Of a stretch of DNA of 64,000 bases, positions 53,175 through 61,298 are shown piece by piece (within the stretch, counting starts at the first letter, position 1; every line of letters begins with the position of its first letter). The DNA comes from Leifsonia aquatica H1aii (GTDB lineage Bacteria > Actinomycetota > Actinomycetes > Actinomycetales > Microbacteriaceae): positions 58,178-122,177 of the forward strand of contig NZ_AYMR01000010.1 in NCBI RefSeq assembly GCF_000633535.1. The letters run 5' to 3'. The translations under genes and the position numbers were made by a program. The notes under the pieces are model-generated. The model made no database searches and was not told where the DNA came from. It was given only the letters and a program-made list of their open reading frames with translations.

Positions 53175-55610
53175 ATGGCAGCGGACGACACCGAGACCGT
53201 CTCGATCGACGGTCACCGGCTGAAGCTCACGAACCTCGACAAGGTGATGTATCCGGAGACCGGGACGACCAAGGCGGACGTGATCGGCTACTACCATGCG
53301 ATCGCCGAGGCGATGGTCCCGCACACCCGCGACCGCATCGCCACCCGCAAACGCTGGGTGCACGGCGTCGGCACGGCGGAGCATCCCGGCGAGGTGTTCT
53401 TCCAGAAGAACCTGGATCCCGCCTCCACCCCGAGCTGGATCGCGCAGCGCACCATCACGCACAAGACCAGCGAGAACACGTATCCGCTGGTGAACGACCG
53501 GGCCACACTGGTCTGGCTCGCGCAGATCGCCGCCCTCGAGATCCACGTGCCGCAGTGGCGCGTCGGTCGCGGCGACGCCCGGCGCAACCCGGACCGGATG
53601 GTGCTCGACCTCGACCCCGGCGACGGCGTCACCCTGCACGATTGCGCGGAGGTCGCCCGGCTGGCACGGGACATCCTGAACGGGATGGGGTTGGAGCCGC
53701 TGCCGGTGACCAGCGGCTCGAAGGGCATCCACCTCTACACCCCGCTGGACGGGTCGCAGACGAGCGATCAGATCTCCGCGGTGGCGCACGAGCTGGCGCG
53801 CGCGCTGGAGGCCGACCACCCCGACCTCGTCGTCAGCGACATGAAGAAGGCGCTGCGGGCGGGCAAGGTGCTCGTGGACTGGAGCCAGAACAACGGCGCC
53901 AAGACCACGATCGCCCCCTACTCGCTGCGCGGACGCCTGCGTCCGACGGTCGCGGCACCGCGCACCTGGCGCGAACTCGCCGCGAAGGAGCTGCGCCAGC
54001 TGGAGTACGAGGAGGTGCTCGCACGCGTGCGGAAGCACGGCGACCCGCTCGCGGCCCTGTCCACCGGCGGCACGGCCGCGGCCGGGCACGCCGACGCCGA
54101 GCAGCTCGCCGAGACCGCCGGGGACCGGCTCACCACCTACCGCGCGAAGCGCGATGCCGCCAAGACCCCCGAGCCGGTCCCGCAGGTGAGCCCGGACGCG
54201 GTCGACGGTCGCTCGTTCGTCATCCAGGAGCACCACGCGCGGCGACTGCACTGGGACTTCCGGCTCCAGCACGACGGGGTGCTGGTCAGCTGGGCGCTGC
54301 CGAAAGGGCCGCCGGTCGATCCGAAGCAGAACCACCTGGCGGTCCACGTCGAGGACCACCCGCTCGAGTACGGCACATTCGAGGGCGACATCCCGCACGG
54401 CGAGTACGGCGCCGGGCACGTCGACATCTGGGACCACGGCGAGTACGAGCTCGAGAAGTGGCGCGACGACGAGGTGATCGTGACACTGCACGGGCAGTCC
54501 GACGGCGGCCTCGGCGGCGCACCGCGCCGGTTCGCGCTCATCCGCACCGGGGGTCGCGACGGAGACGAGAAGAACTGGCTCATCCACCTGATGAAGGAGG
54601 AGCCGGCGGCGGGCGCGAAGGAGAGTGCAGGCCCCGTCACCGAACCCCCGCTCTCCCCCATGCTCGCCACCCTCGGCTCGGAGAAGGACATCGACGACGA
54701 GGACGACTGGGCCTTCGAGATGAAATGGGACGGCATCCGCGCCGTCGCCGTCGTGCGCGGCGACCGGCTGCGGCTCACCACCCGCAACGGCAACGACGTC
54801 ACCGCGACCTACCCGGACCTCGCAGGACTCGTCGGGCTCGCGGACGGACACGACCTGGTCGTCGACGGCGAGATCGTCACCCTCACCCCGCGCGGGCGAC
54901 CCGACTTCGGGCTCCTGCAGTCCCGGATGGGCCTGACCAGGACCGCCGAGGTGGCCGCGGCCGCGGCGCGCACCCCCGCCCACTACTTCGTGTTCGACCT
55001 GCTCGAGCGGGACGGCCGCGGCCTCCGCCGCGCGCCCTACGACGAACGGCGTTCCGCGCTGCAGGACGCGCTGCACCCCGCCGGCGACGACGCGGTGCAG
55101 GTCCCCCCGGCGTTCGCGGGCGACCTCGGCCACGCCGTCTCGTCGTCGCGCGAGCTCGGGCTGGAGGGGGTGATGGCGAAGCGCCGCGACAGCACGTACA
55201 CGACCGGCCGGCGCTCCCGCTCGTGGATCAAGATCAAGCACCACCTGGCCCAGGAGGTGGTGATCGGCGGCTGGACCCCCGGCACCGGTCGCCGCACGGG
55301 AACGCTCGGCGCCCTGCTGCTCGGCATCCCCGACGGCCGGGCGCTGCGTTACGTCGGCAAGGTCGGCACCGGGTTCTCGGACGCCGACCTCGACCGGCTC
55401 TCCGCCCTGCTGGCCGCGCACCCGCGGAAGACCAGCCCGCTGGAGGGGGTGCCCTCTGTCGATGCCCGCGGGGCGAACTGGGTGCGCCCCGAGCACGTCG
55501 GCGAGGTCGAGTTCGCCGAGTGGACCGGGACCGGCCGTCTCCGGCAGCCGTCGTGGCGCGGGCTCCGGCCCGACAAGTTGCCGGAGGAGGTCGTGCGGGA
55601 GGTAGGGTAG
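53175..55610 (+). CDS. ligD: Multifunctional ATP-dependent DNA ligase LigD (POL-PE-LIG)
   Basis: End-joining enzyme of 811 aa with the mycobacterial domain order. The primase-polymerase (about 8-300) shows LDKVMYPETGTTKADVIGYY and D145/D147 in VLDLDPGD. The 3'-phosphoesterase (about 340-485) has FVIQEHHARRLHWDFRLQHD and GEYGAGHVDIWDHGEYELE. The ligase (about 505-811) has the adenylated lysine K517 in EMKWDGIRAV, then VVDGEIVTL and LEGVMAKRRDSTY. Together with Ku it processes and seals double-strand breaks. It is leaderless by sequence. The following gene starts five bases after its stop. Confidence 0.96.
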   Translation: MAADDTETVSIDGHRLKLTNLDKVMYPETGTTKADVIGYYHAIAEAMVPHTRDRIATRKRWVHGVGTAEHPGEVFFQKNLDPASTPSWIAQRTITHKTSENTYPLVNDRATLVWLAQIAALEIHVPQWRVGRGDARRNPDRMVLDLDPGDGVTLHDCAEVARLARDILNGMGLEPLPVTSGSKGIHLYTPLDGSQTSDQISAVAHELARALEADHPDLVVSDMKKALRAGKVLVDWSQNNGAKTTIAPYSLRGRLRPTVAAPRTWRELAAKELRQLEYEEVLARVRKHGDPLAALSTGGTAAAGHADAEQLAETAGDRLTTYRAKRDAAKTPEPVPQVSPDAVDGRSFVIQEHHARRLHWDFRLQHDGVLVSWALPKGPPVDPKQNHLAVHVEDHPLEYGTFEGDIPHGEYGAGHVDIWDHGEYELEKWRDDEVIVTLHGQSDGGLGGAPRRFALIRTGGRDGDEKNWLIHLMKEEPAAGAKESAGPVTEPPLSPMLATLGSEKDIDDEDDWAFEMKWDGIRAVAVVRGDRLRLTTRNGNDVTATYPDLAGLVGLADGHDLVVDGEIVTLTPRGRPDFGLLQSRMGLTRTAEVAAAAARTPAHYFVFDLLERDGRGLRRAPYDERRSALQDALHPAGDDAVQVPPAFAGDLGHAVSSSRELGLEGVMAKRRDSTYTTGRRSRSWIKIKHHLAQEVVIGGWTPGTGRRTGTLGALLLGIPDGRALRYVGKVGTGFSDADLDRLSALLAAHPRKTSPLEGVPSVDARGANWVRPEHVGEVEFAEWTGTGRLRQPSWRGLRPDKLPEEVVREVG

Positions 55611-55615
55611 TCGTC

Positions 55616-56089
55616 GTGAGCACGAACGTTACTGCCCCCACTGCGACGGACACCGAGGCCGCCACCGGCGCCGCGCCCCACACCGAGGTCGTCACCGCCG
55701 ACGACGAGCACGGCGCGCTCGTCCGCAGCCTCAGCGCCACCCTCCCCGGCGCGCTCGGCTCGGTCATCGCGACCGTCATCGTCCTGGCGACCATCGTCTT
55801 CGGCATCTGGAGCCTCATCGCGACCTGGAGCGGCAACCCGGGCGCGGGTCTCCCGCTCTTCCAGGTCTTCGTCGCCGGCACGGTCGTCGCGAGCAACGCG
55901 ATCCTCGCCCGCAAGACCTTCAGCTACGTGATCACCCTCATCGGCGCCGTGCTCTGGCTCTGGGTCTCCGTCACGCCGTTCGAGCCGTTCTGGCAGACCG
56001 TGCTGCAGGCGGTGACCTTCACCATCATGGCCGCCGGCGTCGTCTTCTCGACCGCCGCCGTCGCGCTCAGCAAGAAGCCCCGCTTCTGA
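55616..56089 (+). CDS. Hypothetical four-helix membrane protein
   Basis: A 157-aa protein from GTG 55616, five bases after ligD. A Thr/Ala/Glu-rich polar N-terminus of about 40 residues is followed by four membrane helices (around 47-70, 80-96, 101-120 and 128-150), ending SKKPRF. No named family recognised. The tight spacing to ligD suggests co-transcription, but nothing links it functionally to repair. Its stop overlaps the presumed start of the next MFS gene. Confidence 0.7.
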   Translation: MSTNVTAPTATDTEAATGAAPHTEVVTADDEHGALVRSLSATLPGALGSVIATVIVLATIVFGIWSLIATWSGNPGAGLPLFQVFVAGTVVASNAILARKTFSYVITLIGAVLWLWVSVTPFEPFWQTVLQAVTFTIMAAGVVFSTAAVALSKKPRF

Positions 56090-57435
56090 GTCCGGAGGAC
56101 GCTCCGGCCACCAAGGAGCCCGACGATACGACGCTGGCCCGCCGGCGCCACTTCGTCGACCTCAGCCCGCTGAAGGAGTCCCCCGCGTTCGCGCGGCTCT
56201 GGCTCGGCGGCGCCGTCTCCGGCATCGGCGGCCAGATGACCATCGTGGCCGTCGGCCTCCACATCTACGACCTCACCGGCTCGACGCTCGCGGTGGCGCT
56301 CGTCGCCCTGTTCGCGCTCGGGCCGATGATCGTGTTCGGCCTCTACGGCGGCGTCCTCGCCGACGCGTTCGACCGTCGCCTCGTCGCGCTGGTCACCGCC
56401 ATCGTCGCGTGGGCGTCGACCGCGGGCATCGCGGTGTTCGCCTGGCTCGACATCCAGGTGGTCTGGCCGCTGTACGCGCTGACGACGATCAACGCGGTCG
56501 CCTCGGTGATGATCGGCGGCACCCGCCAGGCCATCACACCGCGGCTGCTGCCCACCCGGCTGCTGCCGGCGGCGAGCGCCCTCGGCGGCATCAGCATGGG
56601 CGTCATGGTGACGGTCGGGCCCGCCCTCGCCGGCGTGCTGGTCGCGACCGTCGGCATCCCGTGGACCTACACGGTCGACGTGCTGCTGTTCACCGCCGCG
56701 TTCCTCGGCATCTTCACCCTGCCGGCGATCGTGCCGGAGGGCGAGAAGCAGAGCGCCGGCTTCGCCTCGGTCCTGCAGGGCCTGCGCTTCGTCCGCTCAG
56801 CTCCCAATCTCAGCATGACGTTCGTCCTGGACGTGATCGCGATGACCTTCGGCCAGCCGCGCGCCCTGTTCCCGGCCGTGGGCGCCCTGCTCATCGGCGG
56901 CGGCCCGGTCACGGTCGGCATCCTCACGGCGGCGGGAGCGGTCGGGACGCTGGTCTCCAGCGTGTTCTCCGGCCGCCTCGGCCACGTCCGCTGGCAGGGG
57001 CGCGCGGTCGAGCGCGCCATCCTGGTCTACGGCGCGAGCATCCTCGGCTTCGGGATCGTGCTGGCCGTCGTCGCGATCGGCGGCTGGAACGGGGGCGGCG
57101 CCTCCATCGCCCAGGCCAACCTCCCGGCGCTCGTTCTCGCGACGCTGATGCTGGCGGCCTCCGGCGCGGCCGACAACATCAGCTCCATCTTCCGGATGAC
57201 GATCCTGCAGGCCTCGGCGCCGGACACGATGCGCGGCCGGCTCCAGGGCGTGTTCACGGTCGTCGTGACCGGAGGCCCGCGTCTCGGCGACCTCTACATC
57301 GGCCTGCTCGCCCTCACCGGTGCGCTGTGGTTCCCGCCGCTGCTCGGCGGGCTCGTCATCATCGTGCTGGTGGCGACGGTGGTGCGGGTGCAGGGCGCGT
57401 TCCGGCGCTACGACGCCCTCGAACCGACGCCGTAG
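56086..57435 (+). CDS. MFS transporter with no ATG/GTG/TTG start for its N-terminus
   Basis: Major facilitator related to EntS/MFS_3 exporters. The first standard start in frame is ATG 56236, but that would cut into helix 1, since the translated upstream sequence (VDLSPLKESPAFARLWLGGA then VSGIGGQMTIVAV) is a normal MFS N-terminus. In frame upstream there is no ATG, GTG or TTG. The best candidate is CTG 56086, which would overlap the previous TGA as CTGA, the same geometry as the GTGA/ATGA overlaps elsewhere; this gives 449 aa. A sequencing error is the alternative. Later motifs (GVLADAFDRRLVAL, RQAITPRLLP) are normal. Substrate unknown. Confidence 0.78.
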   Translation: MSPEDAPATKEPDDTTLARRRHFVDLSPLKESPAFARLWLGGAVSGIGGQMTIVAVGLHIYDLTGSTLAVALVALFALGPMIVFGLYGGVLADAFDRRLVALVTAIVAWASTAGIAVFAWLDIQVVWPLYALTTINAVASVMIGGTRQAITPRLLPTRLLPAASALGGISMGVMVTVGPALAGVLVATVGIPWTYTVDVLLFTAAFLGIFTLPAIVPEGEKQSAGFASVLQGLRFVRSAPNLSMTFVLDVIAMTFGQPRALFPAVGALLIGGGPVTVGILTAAGAVGTLVSSVFSGRLGHVRWQGRAVERAILVYGASILGFGIVLAVVAIGGWNGGGASIAQANLPALVLATLMLAASGAADNISSIFRMTILQASAPDTMRGRLQGVFTVVVTGGPRLGDLYIGLLALTGALWFPPLLGGLVIIVLVATVVRVQGAFRRYDALEPTP

Positions 57436-57459
57436 CGATCGCGCGGCGCCTGCCGACGC

Positions 57460-58101
57460 TCAGCGGGTCCGGATGCGCCGGGCCAGTCGCGGGTAGTCGA
57501 TCACCAGGCCGTCCTCGTCGACACCCAGATCCGCGACGAAGCCGCGGTCGGCGCTGCGGTAGCGCACCACGCCGCGCCCGGTCGCGGGGTCGAACGGCGC
57601 GACGGTGCCGTACACCTGTCGGCTCGCCCGCACCTGCAGGCTCGGCAGGTCCACCCAGGCCATCGTGAGCTCCGTCTCCTCGGCGCCGCGCAGGGCGCCG
57701 AGCCGCAGGACGGGCATCGTGTTGGTCAGCGGGCAGAGCGCGAGATCGCAATCCAGCGCGCCCTCGACGTCACCGGCCGCGGCGAGACCCGGCTCGGGCA
57801 TCGGCTCGCCGTGGACGTCGGAGACGCCGTTCGCCCAGCTCTCGCTCGTCCACCGTCCCCCGTCGTCCCGCGTCAGAACGAGCCAGCGGGTGAATCCGCG
57901 CCCCGCCACCGAGACGTCGAGACGACGGGTGACCCACTCCGGCCCCGTCTCGAGCGACCAGCTCGTCACGTAATCCGTCGTGCGCGACACGCCCAGGGCG
58001 TCCAGCCGGTCGGCCGCCATGGTCACTGTCACCGCCTCCAACCGCTCCGGGTCCTCATCGCCGACCCACTCCACGTGCCGTACCGCTCCACGCACCGTCA
58101 T
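57460..58101 (-). CDS. Putative glycolipid-binding protein
   Basis: A 213-aa protein from ATG 58101 (MTVRGAVRHVEW) with GGGAGGCG upstream; ATG 58122 is an alternative. The sequence WSLETGPEWVTRRLDVSVAG, DGGRWTSESWANGVSDVHGE and DLALCPLTNTMPVLRLGAL matches the putative glycolipid-binding domain family (PF06475), a beta-barrel with a spacious cavity. It is a cytosolic protein without signal peptide. Its biological role is not established. Divergent from the DUF1772 gene. Confidence 0.82.
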   Translation of the reverse strand: MTVRGAVRHVEWVGDEDPERLEAVTVTMAADRLDALGVSRTTDYVTSWSLETGPEWVTRRLDVSVAGRGFTRWLVLTRDDGGRWTSESWANGVSDVHGEPMPEPGLAAAGDVEGALDCDLALCPLTNTMPVLRLGALRGAEETELTMAWVDLPSLQVRASRQVYGTVAPFDPATGRGVVRYRSADRGFVADLGVDEDGLVIDYPRLARRIRTR

Positions 58102-58124
58102 CGCCTCCCGCCCCTCCCGCACGA

Positions 58125-58130
58125 TACGCT
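58125..58130 (+). promoter_or_regulatory. -10 hexamer (TACGCT) for leaderless DUF1772 transcript
   Basis: TACGCT, six bases, ATG 58137; no ribosome site. Confidence 0.55.
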
Positions 58131-58136
58131 CACCGC

Positions 58137-58589
58137 ATGGACGCAGCGACCTCGATCGTGACCGGACTGGCCGCCCTCGCCACCGCGGTGACGGGCGGGG
58201 TCTACGTCGGCTTCAGCGCGATGGTGATGCCCGCGCTCGACGACGCTCCCCCGGCGCACGCCTCCGCCGTCATGAACGCCGTCAATGTGCGGGCACCGCG
58301 CTCGTCGTTCCTCCTGGCCTTCCTCGCGTCGCCGGTGCTCGCGGTCGTCGCGGTCGTTCTGACGATCGGGAGGCTGCCCGGGGCGGACGCACTGCTCGTG
58401 CTGGCCGGCGCGGTGCTGGCGGTGGCGGCCTTCCTGATCACCGGCGCGGTGAACGTCCCACTGAACAACCGCCTCGCCCGTGACGCGGACTACGCGGCGT
58501 TCGCGCAGCGCTGGCGGCGGGCCAACGGGCTGCGCGGCGCGCTCTCGCTGATCGGCGGTGCCGCGCTCATCGGAGCGCTGGCGATCTGA
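58137..58589 (+). CDS. DUF1772 (anthrone-oxygenase-like) membrane protein
   Basis: A 150-aa membrane protein with four helices. Family motifs: TGGVYVGFSAMVMPALDDAP near the start and GAVNVPLNNRLARDADYAAF, then WRRANGLRGALSL near the end. The family has distant similarity to fungal anthrone oxygenases, but bacterial members are uncharacterised. It overlaps the convergent citrate synthase gene by 23 bases. Confidence 0.82.
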   Translation: MDAATSIVTGLAALATAVTGGVYVGFSAMVMPALDDAPPAHASAVMNAVNVRAPRSSFLLAFLASPVLAVVAVVLTIGRLPGADALLVLAGAVLAVAAFLITGAVNVPLNNRLARDADYAAFAQRWRRANGLRGALSLIGGAALIGALAI

Positions 58590-59721
58590 CCGGCTCCGGC
58601 CCCACGTAGCGGGCCGACGGCCGCAGGATCTTGCCGTCTGCGGCCTGTTCGAGCACGTGAGCGGTCCAGCCGACGACACGTGCGGCGGCGAAGGTCGGCG
58701 TGAACATCGCGCGCGGGATGCCGCAGAGCTCCATCACGACGCCGGCGTAGAACTCGACGTTGGTGTGCAGCTCGCGTCCGGGCTTGAGCTCGGCGAGCAG
58801 CTGCTGCACCCGCTCCTCGACGCGCACGGCGAAGTCGACACGCGGCCCGCCGAAGCCCAGCGCGACCTCCCGCAGCATCCGCGAGCGCGGGTCCTCCGTG
58901 CGGTAGACCGGGTGGCCGAAGCCCATCACGCGGTCGCCGGAGAGCACGGCCCGCGTGACCCACTCGTCGATGCGGTCGGGCGTGCCGATCGCATCCAGCG
59001 TGTCCAGGGCGCGGCTCGGGGCACCGCCGTGCAGCGGTCCGGACAGCGCGCCGAGGGCGCCCACCACTGCCGCGGCGAGGTCGGCTCCGGTGGAGGCGAT
59101 GACCCGGGCGGTGAAGGTGGAGGCGTTGAACCCGTGGTCGATGGCCGCCGTCATGTAGGCGCTGATGGCGTGCTCGCTCCGCGGATCCGGCTCCTCGCCG
59201 GTGACCAGCCGGAGGTAGTCGGCCACCTGTCCGAGGTCGTCGCGCGGCTCGAGCGGCCGGCGCCCCTGGCCGAGGGCGTGCAGGTGCGCCAGGAGGACCG
59301 GGGTCACCGCCGCGATGCGCACCGCGTCCCGGAGCCGTGCCGGACCGTCCTCGTCGTAGACCGGCCGGATCCCGTCGACCGCGGCGACGGCGTCGAGCGC
59401 CATCCGCAGGCCGGCCAGGGGATCGGCCGTCGTCATCCGGGCGATGGCGGGCAGCAGCCCGGTGACCTCGGAGGGGACCCGTCGCGCCCGGGCGGTCTGC
59501 GCGCGGAACGCCGCGAGGGCGTCCGCTCCGGGCAGCTCTCCGTGCAGCAGCAGGTACCACACCTCCTCGAACGTCCGATCCCGTGCCAGGTCGATCGCCG
59601 GGTACTGCCGGTAGTGGTAGAAGCCCTCCTGGCCGCGCACGTCGCCGAGGGCGGTGGTGGCGGCGACCACGTTGGTGAGTCCGCGCGGGACGTCGATCAG
59701 GGTGTCGTTCATCCGGTCCAT
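58567..59721 (-). CDS. Citrate/2-methylcitrate synthase family protein
   Basis: A 384-aa citrate-synthase-fold enzyme condensing an acyl-CoA with oxaloacetate. Active-site histidines are H231 (GPLHGGAPSRAL) and H270 (MGFGHPVYRTEDPRSRM). At the catalytic Asp position the sequence is N-V-E323 (ELHTNVEFYAG); Glu here also seems to occur in CitA-type actinobacterial enzymes, so activity is not excluded. The C-terminus AHVLEQAADGKILRPSARYV is standard. Start ATG 59721, or ATG 59712 which would fit the upstream TACCGT hexamer. Divergent from an HTH-citrate synthase fusion, suggesting a regulated propionate or acetate pathway. Confidence 0.87.
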   Translation of the reverse strand: MDRMNDTLIDVPRGLTNVVAATTALGDVRGQEGFYHYRQYPAIDLARDRTFEEVWYLLLHGELPGADALAAFRAQTARARRVPSEVTGLLPAIARMTTADPLAGLRMALDAVAAVDGIRPVYDEDGPARLRDAVRIAAVTPVLLAHLHALGQGRRPLEPRDDLGQVADYLRLVTGEEPDPRSEHAISAYMTAAIDHGFNASTFTARVIASTGADLAAAVVGALGALSGPLHGGAPSRALDTLDAIGTPDRIDEWVTRAVLSGDRVMGFGHPVYRTEDPRSRMLREVALGFGGPRVDFAVRVEERVQQLLAELKPGRELHTNVEFYAGVVMELCGIPRAMFTPTFAAARVVGWTAHVLEQAADGKILRPSARYVGPEPVRSPALR

Positions 59722-59757
59722 GACGGTAGTGTGAACGTGGATTTCTACTACGTCAAC

Positions 59758-59772
59758 GTTGATCGGATCAAC
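59758..59772. promoter_or_regulatory. Operator abutting the start codon: GTTGATC-g-GATCAAC
   Basis: A perfect 7-bp inverted repeat ends at the base before ATG 59773. Upstream, GTGAACGT and GTCAACGT form two further related half-sites. A protein bound here would block transcription or initiation of the fusion gene and could affect the divergent citrate synthase promoter. The fusion's own HTH is an obvious candidate (inference). Confidence 0.6.
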
Positions 59773-61104
59773 ATGGATGCCCTCCCGCGCCTCACCGCCG
59801 AGCAGACCGCCGAACGCCTCGGGGTCAAACTGGAGACCCTCTACGCCTACGTCGCCCGCGGGAAGCTCACGCGCGACCGCACGACCGACGGCTCGTCGTT
59901 CGACCCGCTGGAGGTGGAGCGGTTCGCGACGGCACGGCGGCGGCGCGCCGCGGCCGGCGGCCCGGCGAGCGGACGATCCGATGGTCGCCCGCTCATGGTC
60001 ATCGACACCGGATTCGCGCTCATCGAGGACGGGGACCTGCTCTACCGCGGGCGCCGGGCCGTCGACCTCGCGGCCGAGCCGTTCGAGACCGTCGCCCGCT
60101 GGGCGCTCACGGGCGGCTGGGATCCGGCCGCGCGGTTCGCCGCTCCCGGCGCCGGGATGGCCGCCGCACGCGACGCCGCCGCCGCACTGCCCGCCGCGGC
60201 CGGGGACCGCGATCGGCAGCTGATCGCCGTGACCGCGCTCGCGGCCGCCGACCCGCTGCGGACCTCCCTCGACCCGGCGACGGTGGCGGGCGCCGCCGAG
60301 GCGATGGCGGCGGGGATGGTCGACGTGCTCCCGGTCGCCGGGAACGCCACCGCCGAGCGCGCCGACGACACGCTCGCCCTGCGGCTGCACCGGCGGCTCC
60401 GTGCGCATGCCGGTGCCAGCGCCAGCGACGGCGCCGGAAGCGGCGGCGCCGGCAGCGACGGCGCCGGCAGCGACGGCGCCGCGGCCGCCGGGACGGCCAC
60501 CGCCGCGGCGGAGGGGACCGACACGGCCGTGGCCGTCCTGAACGCGGCGCTGGTCCTGCTGATCGACCACGACCTCGCCGTCTCCACCCTTGCCGCCCGG
60601 GCCGCCGCGTCCGCGCGGGCGACCCCGTACGGGGTGGTGATCGCCGGGATGGGCGCGCTCGACTCCCCGTTGCACGGCAATGCCAGCCGGGCGGCGCACC
60701 GGATGCTCGCCCGGGTCGTCGCCGGGGCGGATCCCGCGCGGGTCGTCGCGGACGCCGTGGTCGGGGCCGGCGGTCCCGTCCCCGGGTTCGGCCAGCCGCT
60801 GTACCCGGACGGCGATCCGCGGGCCCGCGCGTTGCTCGGGTTGCTCGCCGCAGAGCCGGGAGCGGCCCCCGTCCTCGCGGCGGTCGACGCGACCGCCGCC
60901 CTGCTGCGGGACCGCGCCGGAGCGCACCCCAACGTGGATCTCGCGCTCGCGGCGCTCACGCTCGCGCACGGGATGCGCGACGATGCAGGAGAGGTGGTGT
61001 TCGCCACCGCACGCACGATCGGCTTCGTCCTCCATGCCCTCGCCGAGTACCGGGAGCCGCCCCTCCGGCTGCGCCCCGTCGGCCGGTACACCGGCCCGCT
61101 CTGA
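59773..61104 (+). CDS. Helix-turn-helix domain fused to a citrate-synthase-like domain
   Basis: A 443-aa two-part protein. Residues 5-52 form an excisionase/MerR-like HTH (LTAEQTAERLGVKLETLYAY, ARGKLTRDRT). From about 75 the protein is a divergent citrate synthase: H301 in DSPLHGNASRAAHRML is kept, D389 in HPNVDLALAAL is kept, but the second catalytic histidine is Q341 (PGFGQPLYPDGDPR instead of GFGHPxY). A Gly/Ala/Ser/Asp repeat (~212-248, GSDGAGSDGA) interrupts the fold. It may be a metabolite-sensing regulator derived from the enzyme, or a partner subunit of the divergent citrate synthase. Confidence 0.85.
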   Translation: MDALPRLTAEQTAERLGVKLETLYAYVARGKLTRDRTTDGSSFDPLEVERFATARRRRAAAGGPASGRSDGRPLMVIDTGFALIEDGDLLYRGRRAVDLAAEPFETVARWALTGGWDPAARFAAPGAGMAAARDAAAALPAAAGDRDRQLIAVTALAAADPLRTSLDPATVAGAAEAMAAGMVDVLPVAGNATAERADDTLALRLHRRLRAHAGASASDGAGSGGAGSDGAGSDGAAAAGTATAAAEGTDTAVAVLNAALVLLIDHDLAVSTLAARAAASARATPYGVVIAGMGALDSPLHGNASRAAHRMLARVVAGADPARVVADAVVGAGGPVPGFGQPLYPDGDPRARALLGLLAAEPGAAPVLAAVDATAALLRDRAGAHPNVDLALAALTLAHGMRDDAGEVVFATARTIGFVLHALAEYREPPLRLRPVGRYTGPL

Positions 61105-61129
61105 CGCCGACCGCGCGAGCGCTGCGTCC

Positions 61130-61169
61130 CGGGACGACCGCGGCTGCGCGCGCAGCCGCGGTCGTCCCG
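61130..61169. repeat. 40-bp perfect palindrome
   Basis: Perfect from end to end with no loop bases; the left half begins CGGGACGACCGCGGCTGCGC. It lies after the HTH-citrate synthase stop, and its right half runs straight into the 19-bp tandem array. Confidence 0.9.
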
Positions 61170-61285
61170 AAACAGCGCGGTCGTCCCGAAACAGCGCGGT
61201 CGTCCCGAAACAGCGCGGTCGTCCCGAACCAGCGCGGTCGTCCCGAACCAGCGCGGTCGTCCCGAACCAGCGCGGTCGTCCCGGG
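61161..61285. repeat. 19-bp tandem repeat array, about 6.5 units
   Basis: GTCGTCCCG starts at 61161, 61180, 61199, 61218, 61237, 61256 and 61275, exactly 19 bp apart. The unit is GTCGTCCCGAAMCAGCGCG; the first three units have A and the next three have C at the variable base. It lies between convergent genes. No spacers, so it is not CRISPR. Confidence 0.92.
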
Positions 61286-61298
61286 AGCGGCGCGGGCG

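Noticed and set aside
52221..55496. A 1091-codon minus-strand frame that includes Ku
   Set aside because: Only the last 292 codons (from ATG 53099) are Ku. The upstream part is antisense to ligD and has no family features.
58567..59721. Inactive citrate synthase because the catalytic Asp position is Glu (E323)
   Set aside because: CitA-type actinobacterial enzymes appear to have N-V-E at this place, so loss of activity cannot be claimed.
61161..61285. Possible CRISPR array
   Set aside because: The 19-bp units are directly adjacent without spacers, the period is too short, and no cas gene is near.
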